A stretch of 64,000 bases of DNA from JAAUTG01 sp964458705 (GTDB lineage: Bacteria > Bacteroidota > Bacteroidia > Chitinophagales > Saprospiraceae): contig CAYWKD010000010.1 in assembly GCA_964458705.1 (NCBI GenBank), positions 1-64,000 of the forward strand. The letters are read 5' to 3'. The notes below the pieces were generated by a model that was not told the DNA's origin, searched no databases, and saw only the letters and a list, made by a program, of their open reading frames with translations. Shown here piece after piece: positions 63,813 through 64,000 of this stretch; positions within the stretch are counted from its first letter, which is position 1; each line of letters begins with the position of its first letter. The translations under genes and the position numbers were made by a program.

Positions 63813-64000
63813 TTAGCCGCTTTGAATACTCATATCGTAAGTTATATCCCAGTCCTTCCAGACGGGTTCGTATCCAGCAGTCTGTAACATCCGCTCTATT
63901 TGAGCAGGCGAGCGTTCGTCCGATATCTCAAACTGTTCTAATGATTGTGGCTCTACGGCATATCCACCTGGATTTGTTTTTGAACCAGCACTCATTGAAG
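63813..64000 (-). CDS. thiH: 2-iminoacetate synthase ThiH, C-terminal end
   Basis: The frame is open to the right edge (about 62 residues visible), so this is the C-terminus of a longer gene. SAGSKTNPGGY, LEQFEISDERSP and GYEPVWKDWD match the C-terminal tail of ThiH, the radical-SAM enzyme that makes dehydroglycine from tyrosine for the thiazole of thiamine. The catalytic Cys cluster lies outside the window. An internal ATG at 63995 is not a real start. Confidence 0.8.
   Translation of the reverse strand, partial: SMSAGSKTNPGGYAVEPQSLEQFEISDERSPAQIERMLQTAGYEPVWKDWDITYDMSIQSG

Noticed and set aside
1..64000. tRNA, rRNA, CRISPR, insertion sequences, phage genes or riboswitches
   Set aside because: Intergenic gaps were read by eye and none showed the needed structures; small or divergent RNAs cannot be excluded without a covariance search.

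Overview
This 64 kb window is a continuous stretch of chromosome from a low-GC member of the Bacteroidota. The inference rests on TonB receptors with a carboxypeptidase-D-like N-terminal domain, a fused DAHP synthase/chorismate mutase, proteins resembling DUF6029 and DUF5723, a DUF2807 'head GIN' protein, a secreted DUF1080 protein, -7 promoter elements of the form TAnnTTTG, and few Shine-Dalgarno sequences. A relative of the Saprospirales is my best guess, but no rRNA gene is present to settle it. I saw no tRNA, rRNA, CRISPR array, insertion sequence or prophage. Genes are dense and sit in short operons on both strands, often separated by perfect hairpins where transcripts converge.

Layout, left to right. 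1-9 kb: the end of an FG-GAP/VCBS surface protein, a membrane protein with an effector-associated-like domain, msrA, a PBP4-type peptidase, a TonB receptor, a DUF2807 protein and a DUF6029-like barrel. 9-18.5 kb: mostly minus-strand metabolism (TIM-barrel isomerase, tadA, an esterase, DAHP synthase/chorismate mutase with tyrA, a photolyase-family protein, a sulfotransferase, guaC). 17.3-24.4 kb: a Gfo/Idh/MocA oxidoreductase with a DUF1080 hydrolase-like protein (a probable 3-keto-glycoside module), the pyruvate dehydrogenase E2 subunit, a CoA-binding protein, a membrane-anchored TIR-like protein on its own transcript, and an MFS transporter. 24.6-31 kb: an FtsX-type permease, priA and an esterase. 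31-35 kb: envelope proteins (a lipoprotein, a DUF5723-like protein, a small barrel, a small membrane-anchored protein). 35-43 kb: a metallo-beta-lactamase-fold hydrolase, a peroxiredoxin, the N-degron pair clpS and aat, a thioesterase, a haem-c/leucine-rich-repeat membrane protein, and pyrB-pyrR-mtnA. 43-51.7 kb: a secreted CotH-like protein divergent from an alkaline phosphatase, with Pho-box-like repeats between them; then tex, an anti-sigma-like protein, two envelope proteins and an exonuclease. 51.8-59.7 kb: a polysaccharide export and sugar nucleotide set (a large SLBB/Wza-like protein, a UDP-glucuronate decarboxylase-like SDR, a DegT aminotransferase), a small barrel with the Kdo transferase waaA, and nadC. 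60-64 kb: a histidine kinase/response regulator pair, a Wzi/RemB-like outer membrane protein, and the C-terminus of thiH.

The most unusual items are the TIR-like protein (21.6-23.1 kb), which joins a TIR fold apparently lacking the catalytic glutamate to helical repeats and a two-helix membrane module; the EAD11-like single-pass protein (0.7-1.7 kb); and the CotH-like/alkaline phosphatase divergon with paired TTAACA-N5-TTTACA repeats. I see no complete, clearly new multi-gene system. These are single genes or small modules worth testing. All functional calls rest on motif recognition by eye.
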